Origin: an uncultured Lachnospiraceae bacterium
Lineage (GTDB): Bacteria; Bacillota; Clostridia; Lachnospirales; Lachnospiraceae
Direction of reading: 5' to 3'
Length of the DNA stretch: 6,635 bases
Assembly (NCBI GenBank): GCA_947177925.1
Contig: CAMWWJ010000188.1
Span: 1 to 6,635 of the forward strand
Both the position numbers and the translations under genes were made by a program. Under the pieces are notes generated by a model. The model saw only the letters and a list, made by a program, of their open reading frames with translations, did not search any database and was not told the origin of the DNA. Shown here piece after piece: positions 6,443 through 6,635 of this stretch (position 1 is its first letter; each line of letters begins with the position of its first letter).

Positions 6443-6490
6443 ATGACTTTGTGTTTTTGGCAATTGTTTATAAGGATAATGGGAAAATAA
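6443..6490 (+). CDS. Possible tiny ORF, 15 residues, with strong ribosome binding site
   Basis: The peptide MTLCFWQLFIRIMGK would be made from an ATG preceded by AAGGAGG (6429-6435) at exactly 7 bases, the best-spaced Shine-Dalgarno in this part of the window. The product is hydrophobic with two positive charges (R11, K15), a composition seen in small membrane peptides and some leader or signal peptides. It lies after the terminator of a peptide-sensor-like kinase operon, but it is far too short to be an AgrD-type precursor and has no secretion signal architecture. Translation is unproven; the Shine-Dalgarno match alone is suggestive. Confidence 0.3.
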   Translation: MTLCFWQLFIRIMGK

Positions 6491-6521
6491 ATCAGTATTA
6501 TAAAAACGTTTCGTGAAATGC

Positions 6522-6570
6522 AAGAACCGAAAAAGCCTCATATCGCTTTTCCGGTTCTTATATTTATTTT
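6522..6570 (+). terminator. Intrinsic terminator at the end of the genomic sequence
   Basis: AAGAACCGAAAAAGC (6522-6536) pairs with GCTTTTCCGGTTCTT (6545-6559) over 15 positions with one mismatch and an 8-base loop. A T-rich tail, ATATTTATTTT, follows. The reverse strand lacks a T-run, so it works in the + direction. It begins 31 bases after the stop of the tiny ORF at 6443-6490, which supports that stretch being transcribed. Confidence 0.7.
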
Positions 6571-6585
6571 AGGAAACTTCTACAG

Positions 6586-6635
6586 CTGTCACTTATAAAC
6601 ATCTCCGAGCCCACGAGACTAAGGCGAATGTCGGA
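6586..6635. other. Illumina Nextera adapter and index sequence (assembly artefact)
   Basis: 6586-6604 matches the 19-base Tn5 mosaic end CTGTCTCTTATACACATCT at 17 of 19 positions (differences at 6591 and 6598). 6605-6619 is an exact match to CCGAGCCCACGAGAC of the Nextera read-2 adapter. 6620-6627 is TAAGGCGA, the N701 i7 index. 6628-6635 matches the start of the following P7 sequence (ATCTCGTA) at 6 of 8. This is library sequence left at a contig end, and the genomic DNA ends at about 6585. Confidence 0.97.

Larger units (their letters stand above)
6386..6585 (+). other. Non-coding stretch with a potential RNA switch around a tiny ORF
   Basis: Between two terminators this 200-base stretch has no large gene. 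TTCACGAAA (6402-6410) is complementary to TTTCGTGAA (6509-6517) over 9 bases. ATTTCGCGAA (6421-6430) is complementary to TTCGTGAAAT (6510-6519) over 10 positions with one G-U. The two left-hand partners compete for the same right-hand partner. The second pairing would enclose a 15-codon ORF and start directly beside its ribosome binding site. No convincing promoter is visible, so transcription might come from readthrough of the operon terminator. A small regulatory RNA or a leader element are alternatives; chance cannot be excluded. Confidence 0.35.

Noticed and set aside
1..6585. CRISPR arrays, tRNA or rRNA genes, insertion sequences
   Set aside because: No regularly spaced long repeats, cloverleaf-like sequences, ribosomal RNA core motifs or transposase genes were seen on either strand.
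6586..6604. Tn5/Tn10-like transposon end
   Set aside because: The 19 bases do resemble a Tn5 mosaic end, but they continue into adapter and index sequence, so they come from library preparation and not from a mobile element in the genome.

Overview
The window looks like a chromosomal piece of a low-GC Bacillota, most likely a Clostridia/Lachnospiraceae-type gut anaerobe. The grounds are the AT-rich sequence, strong AAAGGAGG ribosome binding sites, an ECF sigma factor paired with a DUF4179-type membrane anti-sigma factor, and a LytTR/GHKL two-component pair. The genus cannot be told from the sequence. The right edge is almost certainly the end of an assembled contig, because the last 50 bases (6586-6635) are Illumina Nextera adapter plus index sequence and not genomic DNA.

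Layout. (1) 26-1405, + strand: a complete MATE-family multidrug/Na+(H+) antiporter. (2) 1406-1575: an AT-rich gap with TATAAT-like hexamers, then an ideal ribosome binding site. (3) 1576-3442, + strand: a two-gene operon, an ECF sigma factor overlapping by 8 bases with its probable membrane-bound anti-sigma factor (DUF4179 type). It is closed by a strong, probably bidirectional, hairpin terminator at 3486-3533. (4) 3632-3985, - strand: a small XRE/Cro-CI type helix-turn-helix regulator. (5) 3986-4234: a very AT-rich divergent intergenic region holding a cluster of GAATATT elements, including a perfect TTGGAA-N4-TTCCAA inverted repeat. It is a good candidate operator for the XRE protein. (6) 4235-6285, + strand: a LytTR response regulator overlapping by 10 bases with a membrane GHKL histidine kinase of the AgrC type, closed by a terminator at 6342-6384. 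(7) 6386-6585: no large gene, but a tiny 15-codon ORF with an excellent ribosome binding site, bracketed by complementary TTCRCGAA-type sequences and followed by a third terminator.

How the genes fit together. The window is rich in signal transduction. The ECF/anti-sigma pair would sense an envelope or extracellular signal through the large extracytoplasmic part of the anti-sigma protein. The GHKL/LytTR pair resembles peptide-sensing quorum systems, but no AgrB-like processing protease or AgrD-like precursor is encoded here. The XRE regulator shares its upstream region with the two-component operon and may control it. The MATE pump is separated from the sigma operon by 170 bases; a functional link is possible but not shown.

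The most solid unusual observation is the adapter sequence at the end. The most interesting biological candidates are the shared GAATATT operator region, the tiny ORF in a potential RNA switch, the 10-base-periodic TCGAC repeat behind the kinase gene, and the TTCACGAAAAGG motif found just after two different terminators.
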